Shown one piece after another: positions 56,923 to 64,000 of a stretch of 64,000 bases of DNA. The translations under genes and the position numbers were made by a program. The notes beneath the pieces were generated by a model, which saw only the letters and a list, made by a program, of their open reading frames with translations, searched no databases and had not been told where the DNA came from. The first letter of the stretch is position 1. Every line of letters starts with the position of its first letter. The DNA is from Candidatus Nitrotoga sp. M5 (GTDB lineage: Bacteria > Pseudomonadota > Gammaproteobacteria > Burkholderiales > Gallionellaceae): the NCBI RefSeq assembly GCF_927904885.1, contig NZ_CAKMNW010000052.1, positions 54,374-118,373 on the forward strand, given 5' to 3'.

Positions 56923-59094
56923 ATGAATAACTTTAAAAAACCAAGCTGCGCTACAGCAGCATTTCTTATTACGATGAGTGTATCGTCCGTTGCCTCAGCC
57001 GAAACGACAAAACAGGCGACAAAAGCGACTGCAATCAATGCAGCATCGTCAAAATCCACTGCGGAAACCAAAAAAATAGAACAGCAACAGGCGAAAAAAA
57101 ATGTAACAGCACGCTTGCAACCCATTACAGTAACCGCAACACACCTGCCACCCGTTACAGTTACCGCGCCTGAACACATCTCTGCGCAAATCAGCCCTAC
57201 TGGTTCGCATAATGTTATTTCTAAAGAAGAAATCGAGGTACTAACTCCGCTGAGTACTATTGATGTACTTCAATTTACGCCAGGTGTTCATGCAGTTGAA
57301 GAGTTTGGACGCGGATTGCGTCCAAACATCGGTGTTCGTGGGCTGGATCCAGCTCGTAGTAGAAATGTTTTGATATTAGCCGATGGGGTGCCTATACAGC
57401 CAGCTGTATATGGTGATCCAGCTTCATATTTTAATGTGCCGGTTGAGCAAATCGAGCATATAGAAATCATTAAAGGTAATTCCTCAGCACTATACGGACC
57501 GAAAACGGTTGGTGGAGTGATCAACTATATTCTGCATCGCCCGCCCCAAAAGCAAGAATTTCGTTTAAGTGAAACGTTCCGCGAGGGTGGTTTGTTCACT
57601 ACCAATGCATCTTATGGCAATCGGTTCGGTGAAGTGGGGGTGTTATTTAACTTCAACGACAAACGGGGAAGTTTGAGACGGCAGAATACGCACACAGATG
57701 TTCAGGATTTTTCAATTAGAGTGACCTCTCCACTGATTGATGGCGGAGAGGTAGATCTCCGTCTCAGTTTTCATAATGAAGAAGCACAAACACCAGGTGG
57801 CCTCAGCGTTGCGCAATTTAATTCAAATGCAAATGCCAGCCAACGGTCTAATGATGTATTTTATGGGCGCCGGTTTGCAGCCACACTTAAACTTGATACG
57901 CCTCTGACAAAGACGCTTTCGCTTGATACCTTGACCTATATGAATAGCTTTAAACGCGATTGGTTTATCGCTAATGGTTTGGACGGGGAAGCGCCTACAA
58001 CTAATAATCAATATCTTCGTGATTTTGTCGTTGCCGGCGTAGAGCCTAAGTTACGCTGGGCACCTAATGATCACATGGATCTGGTTGCTGGAACTAAAGT
58101 TCACTTTGAGGAGCAGCAAGATATCCTGCGTGTGGGAAACAGTGCTTACACAAGAAGGGGGACAACAATACAGGACGCAAAATTACAATCCTTTGTTGTT
58201 GCGCCGTTCGCTAGCATGAATTTGCAACTGACTGACAAAGTTATCATCACTCCAGGTGTTCGCTACGAGCACATTACTCAGCAGCGAAAGATTGGTCTAA
58301 GTGATGGTATCGGTGGTGGTGGGGATACGCGAGTGACCACAGAAGTGCTAGGTGGCGTTGGGATCGCCTATACGCCGATTGATGCTATTGAATTCTTCGG
58401 CAACTATTCACGAAATTTCCAACCACCAACATTCAACGAAGCAATTGATCCAACTACAGGAACCAGCAATGACATCAAAGCAGAAACCAGCAACAATTTT
58501 GAAGTAGGTATGCGCAGCCGCTTTGCTGACTGGGTTTCTGTAGAAGCGACAGGGTTTTGGACTAATTTCGACAACCAGATTATTACTGAAGCTGGCGCGC
58601 TGACAAATGCCGGTAAAACGAGGCAACGAGGCGTGGAAGGGGGGGTAAACCTTGGTTATTCGCTCGGTTTGTCTGGTAACTTGACCGCGACTTACGTGGA
58701 CACGGAATTTCTCAATGGCGTCAATAAAGGTAATGAGCTACCTGAAGCACCAAATGTTCGATTGGGCTGGGCAACGGCCTATGCACATACTCTGAACACA
58801 GGGGTCGCACGTATCCGAGTGGATGGTAATTTTGTTGATAAGCGTTTCACCGACGGCGCCAATACGGTGGAAGAAAGTGCTGATGGTGGATCTGGTCGCT
58901 TGCCAGCTTACCATGTCTGGAATTTGCGATTGGATTATGACATGGGTAAGCAACGTTTTGGCTCGTGGCGCTTTAGCACTGGAGTCAATAATCTCTTTGA
59001 TAAAGCATATCGACTACGTCGACAGGCGTCATTCGGCGGAATTATTCCAGGCGCCACTCGCACCTTTTATGCCAGTGCTTCAACCACATTCTAG
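56923..59094 (+). CDS. TonB-dependent outer-membrane receptor (FecA-like)
   Basis: A 723-residue receptor that would import iron chelates using TonB energy. The signal peptide (MNNFKKPSCATAAFLITMSV, ending ASAE) is followed by a long Ala/Lys/Thr-rich linker, then two TonB-box-like motifs, QPITVTAT and PPVTVTAP. The plug follows with DVLQFTPGVHAVEEF, RPNIGVRGLDPARSRN, ILADGVPIQPAVYGDPASY and SALYGPKTVGGVINY; then a 22-strand barrel ending GATRTFYASASTTF. The plug resembles FecA/Fe(III)-dicitrate-type receptors. No STN domain and no fecIR genes. Confidence 0.93.
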   Translation: MNNFKKPSCATAAFLITMSVSSVASAETTKQATKATAINAASSKSTAETKKIEQQQAKKNVTARLQPITVTATHLPPVTVTAPEHISAQISPTGSHNVISKEEIEVLTPLSTIDVLQFTPGVHAVEEFGRGLRPNIGVRGLDPARSRNVLILADGVPIQPAVYGDPASYFNVPVEQIEHIEIIKGNSSALYGPKTVGGVINYILHRPPQKQEFRLSETFREGGLFTTNASYGNRFGEVGVLFNFNDKRGSLRRQNTHTDVQDFSIRVTSPLIDGGEVDLRLSFHNEEAQTPGGLSVAQFNSNANASQRSNDVFYGRRFAATLKLDTPLTKTLSLDTLTYMNSFKRDWFIANGLDGEAPTTNNQYLRDFVVAGVEPKLRWAPNDHMDLVAGTKVHFEEQQDILRVGNSAYTRRGTTIQDAKLQSFVVAPFASMNLQLTDKVIITPGVRYEHITQQRKIGLSDGIGGGGDTRVTTEVLGGVGIAYTPIDAIEFFGNYSRNFQPPTFNEAIDPTTGTSNDIKAETSNNFEVGMRSRFADWVSVEATGFWTNFDNQIITEAGALTNAGKTRQRGVEGGVNLGYSLGLSGNLTATYVDTEFLNGVNKGNELPEAPNVRLGWATAYAHTLNTGVARIRVDGNFVDKRFTDGANTVEESADGGSGRLPAYHVWNLRLDYDMGKQRFGSWRFSTGVNNLFDKAYRLRRQASFGGIIPGATRTFYASASTTF

Positions 59095-59099
59095 TGCTA

Positions 59100-59188
59100 A
59101 CAGATGGTACAGGCTGCGTTCAACGGAGGCAGAGATTTTCTGCTTGTTGGGTGCAAACGGCGCTGAAAAACTACGACTATTATTTTAA
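59100..59188 (+). pseudogene. ABC ATPase N-terminal relic
   Basis: Immediately after the receptor one frame reads AEIFCLLGANGAEKLRLLF, which is a Walker A segment (EGEIFGLLGPNGAGKST-type) with the Gly-Lys changed to Glu-Lys and no downstream domain. It seems to be the truncated remnant of an ABC transporter ATPase gene. Too short to say more. Confidence 0.45.
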
Positions 59189-59742
59189 TGGCTCGGCAAT
59201 TTTGCATTTAGCATAATTGATGATGTCATGCCAGATTGTGCATGGGACGAGAAAACGGAAGAACACTCTAGATACAGGAGTACGAAGTTCAGTAACTTAT
59301 TCGCGCTCCCCCTGAGACGGGGGGAGCATCAAAGGTATGGTTCATGCGCTTTTAACATCCTTCCATGTCGATTATGCATACCTTGCATCATGATAGATAA
59401 AAAATTAAGTAGCTTAAGCTCATTGTTTGATCGAAGTTTATTCGTATTCAATATTTATTATTATTAAGTGAGGCCAGGTCTTGTATAGAAATACAAATAC
59501 TAATATAGTTACGAACCATTATCATTTGTATTACGATTAGCGTTATAGTGGTAAGAAGTTAGGCATAGCTTCACAATTGGATATTGGCAAGTGGGAATTA
59601 TGTTTGCTCAAATTTAGCGCTAATACAGCATCTGGATAAGCCTACTAATGTGTGCATTAGTTTTAAGTATGTGTAACCGAATTATCCTTCGCCAGTAGTA
59701 TATTAAGCACTTGGTTTTTTTAATTTTATATTCGGAGAAACA
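59189..59742. other. Intergenic region with hairpin and weak Fur-like half site
   Basis: A hairpin GCTCCCCC (59305-59312)/GGGGGAGC (59320-59327) has no T-run. AACCATTATC at 59514-59523 matches half a Fur consensus. The last ~150 bases are the part duplicated before the third receptor. No gene seen. Confidence 0.4.
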
Positions 59743-62259
59743 ATGAGATATACCATAAAAATTAATTGCATTACTGCCTTGGCGAATAAACATACAGACA
59801 TTAAAACCCGATGTAACCATCGCCAAACTAAGCTCGTGATCGCAATGAACAGCGCATTAATTTGTTTTGGACTAGCCACTATTACTTTATCGGGGCCCAC
59901 AGTTGCGAAGTCAAACATTGACGCCAGTTCTGCTGTACATGCACATAAAATTCCAGCCGGGTCACTTGAAGTCGGACTTGATCGGTTTGTCACACAAGAG
60001 GGTATTAAACTCTCTTATAAGAATGTTGAAATTAAAGGTAAAGAGACGTCAGGATTAAACGGCAACTACACCACGCAAGATGGGCTAAATCGCTTGTTGG
60101 CCAGCAGCAACCTTCAAGCAGTGCTTAAGGATAATGTTTATGTTGTACAAAAATCAGGAACACCTAAATCAAGCACTAACGAAATAATAAACTTGGCCGC
60201 CGCACCTGGATCAAACAATGACGTAACAGAAAGCATGGCCACCCTTCCAATAGTTAAGGTTTCGGCAAAGCAAAAAGAGAGTTACGCAATCACTAATACC
60301 ACCACTGCAACCAAGACAAACACACTTTTGCGTGATGTCCCGCAATCTATATCTGTTGTGACGAAGGCTGCAATTCAAGATCAAGCGCTTCTGAGCATAT
60401 CGGATACAGTGCGTTATGTTCCAGGTGTGGGGATCTCTAATGGGGAAGGAAATCGTGATGCTATAGTTTTTCGTGGAAATCGTTCCACAGCGGACTTTTT
60501 CGTCGATGGCGTACGTGATGACGTCCAGTACTTTCGCGATCTTTACAACATAGAAAGAGTTGAGGTGTTGAAAGGTCCCAATGGAATGATTTTTGGCCGC
60601 GGCGGCTCCGGAGGCGTTATTAACCGAGTTGCTAAAGAGGCTGGTTGGGATCCGGTACGTGAATTTACAGCACAGGTGGGATCGTACGGTACAAAACGTG
60701 TTGCTCTTGACGTCGGACAAGGCATAAATGACGTCGCCGCTTTCCGTCTTAATACAATGTATGAAAACTCTGACAGCTTTCGCGATGGCGTAGACTTGAA
60801 ACGATTCGGAATTAATCCTACCGTAACAGTAATGCCAACTATCGATACCAAAATTGTGTTAAGTGCAGAATATGTCGAAGATGATCGCACAGCTGATCGA
60901 GGTATCCCTTCTGTGGATGGGCGGCCAATCAGTACCAAGAGATCAACGTTTTTTGGTGACCCTGATCGCAGCGGAGCTGACTCAGAGCTAAAGGCATTTA
61001 ACGCAATGGTTGAACATAAATTTAATGATGATGTAAAGATTCGCAACCGCACACGTTACGCTACTCAAGACAAGTTTTATCAGAACGTATACGCCAACAG
61101 CTCGCTACAGGGAACGGACGTAGGGATTGGTGCTTATAACAATCTAACTAATCGAGACTCTTTTTTCAATCAGACTGACTTTCTGTTTTCCCTGGATACA
61201 GGGGGGGTTAAGCACGATATGGTAGCGGGTCTCGAATTTGGTCGCCAAGACACAGATTCTTTACGTCAAACTGGAATTTTTTCCAACACTGGAACGACAT
61301 CGATTCTCGTACCCGTTAATAACCCAATCACGAAAGAGCCTCTCACATTCACTACAAAAGCCACAGACGCTGATATTAATAGCGTCACAAAACAGACCTC
61401 ACTTTATCTGCAGGACCAGATCACATTAATACCTCAGTTACAAGCTGTTCTTGGCGTACGTTACGATAAGTACACAACAGATTTTCATAGTAATAACCTC
61501 GCTCCTCCTGACAATAATAAACATACCAATGATAATTTCTTCGCGCCAAGAGTCGGATTGATATACAAACCAATCGAAGAAGTATCGATATATTCCAGCT
61601 ATAGCACGTCATATGTTCCGAGAGCTGGCGAACAACTTACATCGCTATCATCTGTGAACAGTGAGACGCTGAAACCGGAAAAATTCAAGAATATAGAAGT
61701 TGGCGCTAAGTGGGATATTCGACCTGATCTGGCTTTGACCACTGCTTTGTTCAGACTGGATCGTACCAATGTTATTCTTCCCGATCCGAACGACGCAACC
61801 AGGACTTTCTTAGGCGGTGGCCAACGCAATGAAGGCTTTGAATTGGGATTGGCAGGCAACATTACACCAGCTTGGAGCATTATGGGGGGGTATACCTATC
61901 AAGATGGGAAAATTACCAATACGCAATCCGATAGTGCCAAGGCAGGAGCAGTCTTGAGAGAGCTTCCAAAACACACATTCTCACTGTGGAACCGATATAA
62001 CATCGATCCGACATGGGGTGTTGGGCTAGGTGTTGTGAATCGTAGTTCTATGTACACTTCGACTGACAATACCGTCCGCTTGCCTGGCTTTGCTCGGGTG
62101 GATGCAGCTGTATATGCCAAGATTAATAAAAACTTGCGTGCTCAGTTGAATATCGAAAATTTGTTTGATACTCATTATTTTGCTTCCGCTCACAATAATA
62201 ACAATATCTCACCAGGGTCACCTATTGCTGCAAGAGTGTCACTCATTGCTAACTTCTAG
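59743..62259 (+). CDS. STN-domain TonB-dependent siderophore receptor
   Basis: An 838-residue receptor with an N-terminal signal (QTKLVIAMNSALICFGLA) and an STN domain (residues about 65-135: KIPAGSLEVGLDRFVTQEGI, GLNRLLASSNLQAVLKDNVY). This kind usually passes surface signals to a FecR/FecI-type system. The TonB box is LPIVKVSAKQ. The plug has RDVPQSISVVTKAAI, DTVRYVPGVGISNGEGNRD, FVDGVRDDVQYFRDLYNIERVEVLKGPNGMIFGRGGSGGVINRV-type conserved blocks, and the barrel ends in IAARVSLIANF. This is the catecholate/hydroxamate (Fiu/FpvA) class. A GGAG ribosome site precedes the ATG. No fecIR neighbours. Confidence 0.93.
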   Translation: MRYTIKINCITALANKHTDIKTRCNHRQTKLVIAMNSALICFGLATITLSGPTVAKSNIDASSAVHAHKIPAGSLEVGLDRFVTQEGIKLSYKNVEIKGKETSGLNGNYTTQDGLNRLLASSNLQAVLKDNVYVVQKSGTPKSSTNEIINLAAAPGSNNDVTESMATLPIVKVSAKQKESYAITNTTTATKTNTLLRDVPQSISVVTKAAIQDQALLSISDTVRYVPGVGISNGEGNRDAIVFRGNRSTADFFVDGVRDDVQYFRDLYNIERVEVLKGPNGMIFGRGGSGGVINRVAKEAGWDPVREFTAQVGSYGTKRVALDVGQGINDVAAFRLNTMYENSDSFRDGVDLKRFGINPTVTVMPTIDTKIVLSAEYVEDDRTADRGIPSVDGRPISTKRSTFFGDPDRSGADSELKAFNAMVEHKFNDDVKIRNRTRYATQDKFYQNVYANSSLQGTDVGIGAYNNLTNRDSFFNQTDFLFSLDTGGVKHDMVAGLEFGRQDTDSLRQTGIFSNTGTTSILVPVNNPITKEPLTFTTKATDADINSVTKQTSLYLQDQITLIPQLQAVLGVRYDKYTTDFHSNNLAPPDNNKHTNDNFFAPRVGLIYKPIEEVSIYSSYSTSYVPRAGEQLTSLSSVNSETLKPEKFKNIEVGAKWDIRPDLALTTALFRLDRTNVILPDPNDATRTFLGGGQRNEGFELGLAGNITPAWSIMGGYTYQDGKITNTQSDSAKAGAVLRELPKHTFSLWNRYNIDPTWGVGLGVVNRSSMYTSTDNTVRLPGFARVDAAVYAKINKNLRAQLNIENLFDTHYFASAHNNNNISPGSPIAARVSLIANF

Positions 62260-62285
62260 ATTTTTCATATAGCAAAAAACGTGCA

Positions 62286-62316
62286 ACAGCTCCCGCCGAA
62301 CAGGCGGGAATGCTGT
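62286..62316 (+). terminator. Hairpin after the second TonB receptor, possible terminator
   Basis: ACAGCTCCCGCC, then GGCGGGAATGCTGT with a short loop, gives a GC-rich stem with one mismatch about 27 bases after the stop. No T-run follows, so efficiency is uncertain. Confidence 0.5.
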
Positions 62317-63186
62317 ACAAATATGTTCCCATAACCATTCAAAATAATTTCTCCTGCGCATTTTTCTAAATCTGTCCATGATGATTACACAACCTTTGCG
62401 TGATGATCGATTTGAAACCTCGACCGCTTAAACACAATTTTTAATTTAAATTAATCTCACCAAACACTTTTTAGTGCCTCTAAAAATGCAAGATCCTAAT
62501 ATTTAAGATAAGAACCGAGTAAAAAATTTCAGCGCGACATATGTTTGATATATATGTGGTATTTTGAGTAATGCCGTGCTGAGGCTGAATGGGGTAAGTA
62601 GCCAAGCCGCAAAGTTGTTGCTCGCAAAATGGGGCTGTTGTAAGTTCTACTCCTAATATTCGGATATGGTTAATCCTTGCATCTCATCAAACATGAGAAT
62701 AACATTGCGAATTGTTATCACTTGTAAAGCTGCTTAGGCTAAAGCATTCACTATCAACAGCCTGATGCACTTAATGTAAATCAGCTGCAAATTTAGCTGA
62801 ACGGTACTTATTTCGCCACTTTTTGGGAAATAGTACGAATATTACCCTGCAAAATTGCCTAGTAGGGTAAACAGGCATTTCGCCGCAAGGTGAAGGATCG
62901 CAAAGTCCGCCAGCGCTCAGCTAATTTTCGCTACGATTCTTTAAGTCCAACGGCTGCAAGACATAGCAACACAAATTGATACCAACAAGTGAAAATTATG
63001 TTTGCTTGAATTGAGTATGCACAGTAATGGCTAATTTTGCTTGGGATGAGGTGCTCATTCAAAGCATGATGATCAGTCTACCAACTGGGTGCGCTAGTTT
63101 TAAGTATGTGACACCAAATTGCCCGACGCCAGTAGTATATTAAGTATTTTACATTTCTTTATTACATATTATATTTCGGAGAAACA
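62317..63186. other. Intergenic region before the third receptor
   Basis: About 870 bases with no gene. GTGCCTCTAAAAAT near 62473 is related to the repeats at 3801 and 26448. The last ~160 bases are similar to the region before the second receptor (shared GCCAGTAGTATATTAAG and GGAGAAACAATGAG), so the promoter was duplicated with the gene. Confidence 0.4.
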
Positions 63187-64000
63187 ATGAGTTATATCAG
63201 TAGCCTAAAGTGCGTTACTGCCTCGGCGCAAAAACATACAGGCATTCATACACGATTCAAACATCGCCAAACTAAGCTCGCCATCGCAATGAATAGCGCA
63301 TTAATTTGTTTTGGACTAGCCACTATTAGTTTATCTGGGATCGCAGTTGCGAAAACAAACATTAATGCTAGTTCTGCCGTACACGCATTTAAAATCCCAC
63401 CCGGCTCGCTTAAGGTTGGACTTGATCGTTTTGTTACACAAGAGGGTATTAAACTTTCTTACGGAAATGAAGAAATTAAAGGGAAACAGACGCTAGGAGT
63501 AAACGGCAATTACACCGTACAGGATGGGCTAAATCGCTTGTTGGCCAGAAGCAAGCTTCAAGCTGAGCTGCAGGGTGATGTTTATGTTGTACAGAAATTA
63601 GGAACGCCTAAAACAAGCAAAAATCAACTAGAGAGCTTGGCTACTGCACCAGTAGTAGTCAATGACACGACAGAAAGTATGGCCGCCGCACCGGAACTAG
63701 GCAATGACACGACAGAAAGTATGGCCGCCGCACCGGAACTAGGCAATGACATGACAGAAAGTATGGCCGCCGCACCCGAGCTAGGCAATGACATGACAGA
63801 AAGTATGGCCGTCGCACCAATACCAGGTCATGACATGGCAGTGAGTATGGCTGCCGCACCAGTTTCAGGCAATGATATGCCTATTGCCACAACCCCGTCA
63901 TCCATGACCGCATTTGCCCAGAGCGAGCACGAAACTATTAAGCCAAGCAAGCAAGAAACTATTAAGCCAAGCAAGAATGAAACTATTATGCCGGCTATCG
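63187..64000 (+). CDS. STN-domain TonB-dependent receptor, paralogue with repeat insert; 3' end outside window
   Basis: Starts at the ATG at 63187 after CGGAG and remains open to the window end, so it is incomplete. The first 140 residues are closely similar to the second receptor: RQTKLAIAMNSALICFGLA, then the STN domain (KIPPGSLKVGLDRFVTQEGI, GLNRLLARSKLQAELQGDVY). Where the second receptor has one NDVTESMA unit before its TonB box, this one carries five tandem 42-bp units and then repeated ETIKPSK motifs. The TonB box and barrel lie beyond the window. Confidence 0.9.
   Translation, partial: MSYISSLKCVTASAQKHTGIHTRFKHRQTKLAIAMNSALICFGLATISLSGIAVAKTNINASSAVHAFKIPPGSLKVGLDRFVTQEGIKLSYGNEEIKGKQTLGVNGNYTVQDGLNRLLARSKLQAELQGDVYVVQKLGTPKTSKNQLESLATAPVVVNDTTESMAAAPELGNDTTESMAAAPELGNDMTESMAAAPELGNDMTESMAVAPIPGHDMAVSMAAAPVSGNDMPIATTPSSMTAFAQSEHETIKPSKQETIKPSKNETIMPAI
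63661..63870 (+). repeat. Five in-frame 42-bp tandem repeats
   Basis: Units of 42 bases at 63661, 63703, 63745, 63787 and 63829, each encoding a variant of NDTTESMAAAPELG (later NDMTESMAVAPIPG and HDMAVSMAAAPVSG). The first two are identical; later ones diverge progressively. They lie in the linker between the STN domain and the TonB box. Confidence 0.93.

Noticed and set aside
59305..59327. Hairpin as a terminator
   Set aside because: GC stem with no T-run and more than 200 bases after the gene; noted only as a hairpin.

Overview
The window reads as chromosomal DNA of a Gram-negative betaproteobacterium of moderate to low GC content (my impression; not computed). The evidence is a grpE-dnaK-dnaJ cluster with sigma-32 promoters, a RegB/RegA-type redox two-component system, MlaA, an Uup-type ABC-F protein, HU, QueF, CoaBC-Dut and TonB-dependent iron receptors. 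A Gallionella/Nitrosomonas-like relative fits, but no rRNA or other taxonomic marker is present, so the family is inference. No tRNA, rRNA or CRISPR array was recognised.

Layout. 0-5 kb: the 3' part of a hybrid histidine kinase, a polytopic membrane protein, the protease HtpX and an MlaA lipoprotein. 5-7 kb: a gene-poor stretch with one 58-codon membrane ORF. 7-10 kb: a secreted heme-binding-like protein (GlcG/HbpS) overlapping a secreted YVTN beta-propeller gene, with a divergent LysR regulator. 10-14 kb: HU, a ZIP metal transporter, a broken YbdG-type MscS channel and an MFS transporter. 14-20 kb: a palindromic repeat cluster, glutamate dehydrogenase, a bacterioferritin comigratory-type peroxiredoxin and an ABC-F ATPase. 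19.8-25.2 kb: a dead IS481-family insertion with its target duplication, then dnaJ, dnaK and grpE on the minus strand. 25-31 kb: an MFS transporter, PBP7, a DUF3592-like protein, an orphan lipoprotein and a frameshifted GFA-family gene that abuts an attC-like integron site. 31-37.4 kb: SMC, QueF, an NYN-domain protein and an exopolyphosphatase.

37.7-44 kb is a catabolic-looking block: an IclR regulator diverges from a phosphoketolase-like TPP enzyme, followed by two tandem copies of a DUF1537 (four-carbon acid sugar kinase) gene. The copies share an identical 1174-bp core between diverged ends, as expected from gene conversion. 44-50.3 kb: an IS4 relic, a shortened chemoreceptor and a tightly overlapping ABC/HlyD/TolC operon. 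The ABC subunit keeps its membrane domain, but the Walker A, Walker B, signature and Q-loop motifs of its nucleotide-binding domain are all gone. 50.5-56 kb: an SDR, RegB/RegA, Dut, CoaBC and RadC. 56-64 kb: three TonB-dependent receptor genes. The last two are paralogous STN-domain receptors that share upstream DNA, and the third carries a 42-bp in-frame repeat array; it runs off the window.

The most interesting items are the tripartite exporter with a pseudo-ATPase, the phosphoketolase-like/DUF1537 module with its conversion tract, the orphan attC/GFA cassette, the GlcG/propeller pair and the repeat expansion in the third receptor. Several genes (the YbdG-type channel, GFA, the IS481 transposase, the chemoreceptor) are broken, most often by single-base or short indels, so the region carries visible gene decay.
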